Shown here one piece after another: positions 6,624-7,733 of a stretch of DNA of 7,733 nt (position 1 is its first letter; each line of letters begins with the position of its first letter). The translations under genes were made by a program, and so were the position numbers. Under the pieces are notes generated by a model that was not told where the DNA came from, did no database searches, and saw only the letters and a list, made by a program, of their open reading frames with translations. The stretch comes from CAVURW01 sp963743595 (GTDB lineage Bacteria; Verrucomicrobiota; Verrucomicrobiia; Methylacidiphilales; UBA1321), in NCBI GenBank assembly GCA_963743595.1, contig CAVURW010000013.1:1-7733 (forward strand), given 5' to 3'.

Positions 6624-6723
6624 TCGAGCTTACCGATGAATTACGATCCCTGTGGGAAGCCGGGTTCCGCTTGATTCGCGGAAGGATAGTGTAAGGTATG
6701 GAAGCGAACCGAGACTTATAGTC

Positions 6724-7218
6724 ATGAAGATGAACCGACTTTTACTTTTGGCTGTAGCCATTTTGACCGCCCTATTTACCGCTGGAGCCACCGCTTCTGA
6801 CGAGATTCCGCTGCCAAGCGCGGGTGTTTCTGCAGAGGTGGCAACACCGCACGTGACCGCCAACTTGATCTTGAGCCAGGGCATGTACATCACAGGCCAA
6901 CCGCTCACGGCCGTGATTCACCTGAAGATGGAGCAGGACTGGCACACCTACTGGGTTAATCCCGGTGAAGCGGGACTGGCCACACGAGTGAAGTGGACGT
7001 TTGCTAAGGGTTCTGGCGACGGCATTGTTCCGGGCGACATTCAGTGGCCGAGCCCCGAGATCCACGCGATGGGTCCGATAGTGACTTATGGTTATGGCTC
7101 GCCCGTTACGTACTCGCGGACGCACTCGCCCCAGCCGCGCGTGCCATCGGCCAGCTCCGCCTCGACGACGATATTGTCGGCAACGCTGCGATCGGTGCGC
7201 GCGTGGCCAAAGCGATAG
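6724..7218 (+). CDS. DsbD-like N-terminal domain, chimeric after residue 130
   Basis: Start of a protein-disulfide reductase of the DsbD/ScsB type, which passes electrons across the inner membrane to periplasmic thiol proteins. It begins with a good signal peptide: MKMNR, a hydrophobic core LLLLAVAILTALFTAG, and cleavage likely near residues 24-25 (ATA-SD). The exported domain then shows the family signature: ANLILSQGMYITGQPLTAVI (46-65), QDWHTYWVNPGEAGLATRVK (71-90), IQWPSPE (106-112) and MGPIVTYGYGSPVTY (116-130). After Tyr130 (7113) the frame gives SRTHSPQPRVPSASSAS and so on, which is not DsbD-like, and stops at 7218. The transmembrane and thioredoxin domains of a full protein of about 600-700 residues are absent. 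The ATG at 6724 is chosen for the signal peptide; an ATG two codons later and a GTG at 6652 are less suitable. No good ribosome binding site is visible. The last 34 codons belong to the foreign high-GC segment. Confidence 0.85.
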   Translation: MKMNRLLLLAVAILTALFTAGATASDEIPLPSAGVSAEVATPHVTANLILSQGMYITGQPLTAVIHLKMEQDWHTYWVNPGEAGLATRVKWTFAKGSGDGIVPGDIQWPSPEIHAMGPIVTYGYGSPVTYSRTHSPQPRVPSASSASTTILSATLRSVRAWPKR

Positions 7219-7256
7219 CGCATCGGGATGCGCACGTGAGAGATGGTCAGCTTCAC
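7092..7256 (-). CDS. enolase-superfamily enzyme, N-terminal fragment
   Basis: 54 codons from a GTG at 7256 that read as the start of a mandelate racemase/muconate-lactonizing-type enzyme (muconate cycloisomerase or dipeptide epimerase relatives). Visible features are KLTISHVRIPMRYRFGHA (2-19), ADNIVVEAELADGTRGWGE (27-45) and REYVTGEP (47-54), the N-terminal capping-domain signature around the substrate loop. The barrel domain with its metal ligands and catalytic lysines is missing: the frame meets a TAA at 7092-7094, just inside the neighbouring DsbD-like sequence. The GTG overlaps the stop of the upstream hydrolase by four bases (GTGA, 7253-7256), so the two were translationally coupled in the source genome. 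The reaction cannot be named from this fragment. It is high in GC, unlike the genes to the left. As it stands it cannot make a working enzyme. Confidence 0.7.
   Translation of the reverse strand: MKLTISHVRIPMRYRFGHARTDRSVADNIVVEAELADGTRGWGECVREYVTGEP
7095..7118. other. junction between two unlike sequences
   Basis: The plus strand is convincing DsbD up to GSPVTY (7096-7113), while the minus strand is convincing enolase-superfamily sequence from its start at 7256 down to YVTGEP (7112-7095). The two readings therefore share about 18 bases. To the left the sequence has moderate GC and intact genes; to the right it has high GC and broken frames. This fits a join through a short shared word, either in assembly or by recombination. 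No transposon end, att-like repeat or target duplication was seen. Confidence 0.7.
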
Positions 7257-7733
7257 GGGGCGACGAGCGCGGCGACGGTCTCGGCGAGCGCATCCGGCGC
7301 CTCGAGCACGAGCGCGTGCTCGCCAGGCAGGCGCACGATCTTCGTGCGGCGCCACGATCTTCTCGACCGCGGTGTTGTCGACGATGCGATCCTCGCTCGC
7401 GAGGATCGTCGAGATCGGTAGCGTGAGCCCGGGCAGCACGGAGAGCGCGCGATCGAGGAGCCCGCGTGACGATGGCAAAAACGAGCGGGGCTGGGTGCGC
7501 CACGCGAGCGGATCGTCGGCGATCCACCTCAGCACACCTCGGGCTGGCTCGAGAACAGCTCTGCGCCGAACGGCAACGCGACCGGGTCTTCCGTGGCCGT
7601 TGTGAGCGCGGCGGCGCGGGACCGGATGCTCGAGGCCATCGCCAGACCCGGCGCGACGAGCAGGAGCCGATTGGTGGGATGATGCTCGCCGACACGATGG
7701 CGAAAGGCGCGCGCCCCAACACCAGCCGAGCAG
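7253..7733 (-). pseudogene. alpha/beta hydrolase, frame-broken, runs off right edge
   Basis: An alpha/beta-hydrolase-fold protein is recognisable only by changing frame. At the right edge one frame gives LLGWCWGAR, a possible nucleophile elbow with Cys in the nucleophile position. Another gives HHPTNRLLLVAPGLAM (about 7684 downward) through ELFSSQPEVC and a stop at 7529-7531. A third, from 7535, gives LRWIADDPLAWR, then LPGLTLPISTILASEDRIVDN with the probable catalytic acid in the EDRIVDN loop. A shift near 7345-7352 then leads to TKIVRLPGEHALVLEAPDAL, with the catalytic His in GEH, and a natural end AALVAP followed by TGA at 7253. The shift near 7530 looks like an extra TG in GTGTG, and the one near 7350 like one extra base. 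The substrate is unknown. Either this is a decayed gene or the base calls here are poor; the closely preserved protein sequence between breaks favours sequencing error. Confidence 0.6.

Noticed and set aside
6698..6721. Seven-codon upstream frame (ATG to TAG) before the DsbD-like gene
   Set aside because: The AAGG before it is only one base from the ATG, too close to serve as a ribosome binding site, and nothing suggests a leader peptide.
6652..6723. GTG start at 6652 extending the DsbD-like protein by 24 residues
   Set aside because: It would place a polar, charged stretch before an otherwise ideal signal peptide, so the ATG at 6724 is preferred.
6772..7722. Long open frame on the minus strand (316 codons)
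   Set aside because: It crosses the junction, lies opposite the clear DsbD sequence and gives Arg/Ser/Ala-rich protein without family motifs. It is a shadow frame in high-GC sequence.

Overview
The window reads as bacterial chromosomal (probably metagenomic) DNA in two unlike parts. Positions 1 to about 7100 are moderate-GC sequence carrying nine genes. Positions about 7115 to 7733 are visibly richer in GC and carry degraded remnants of two unrelated genes. The main part looks like a diderm (Gram-negative type) bacterium, because it encodes an exported DsbD-like protein. Its protein style would fit Verrucomicrobiota or a similar phylum, but that is an impression and not a demonstrated assignment.

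Eight genes run together on the minus strand from 6586 to the left edge, with gaps of 2 to 27 bases or short overlaps. They look like one transcription unit or a few nested ones. In order of transcription they are: a gamma-carbonic-anhydrase-family hexapeptide protein; a soluble sensor histidine kinase with an N-terminal cyclic-nucleotide-binding domain and a proline-rich tail; three molybdenum cofactor genes (moeA, moaC and a mogA-type gene); and then a class I SAM methyltransferase, a SRPBCC/polyketide-cyclase-like protein and a FabF-like beta-ketoacyl synthase that runs off the left edge. The cofactor genes cover cPMP synthesis (MoaC), adenylylation of molybdopterin (MogA) and molybdate insertion (MoeA). 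moaA, moaD and moaE are not in the window. The last three genes look like the start of a polyketide or modified fatty-acyl biosynthetic cluster continuing to the left.

On the plus strand, divergent from the carbonic-anhydrase gene across 137 bases, a DsbD-like gene begins at 6724 with a clear signal peptide. It stops making sense as DsbD after residue 130, near 7113. From there the minus strand reads as the N-terminus of an enolase-superfamily enzyme. Before that gene on the minus strand lies an alpha/beta hydrolase that is recognisable only by switching frames several times. The two gene readings overlap by about 18 bases, which suggests a chimeric join (assembly artefact or recombination).

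No tRNA, rRNA, CRISPR array, insertion sequence or convincing terminator was seen. The most biologically interesting lead is the polyketide-like trio attached to the cofactor operon. The most important caution is the join near 7100.
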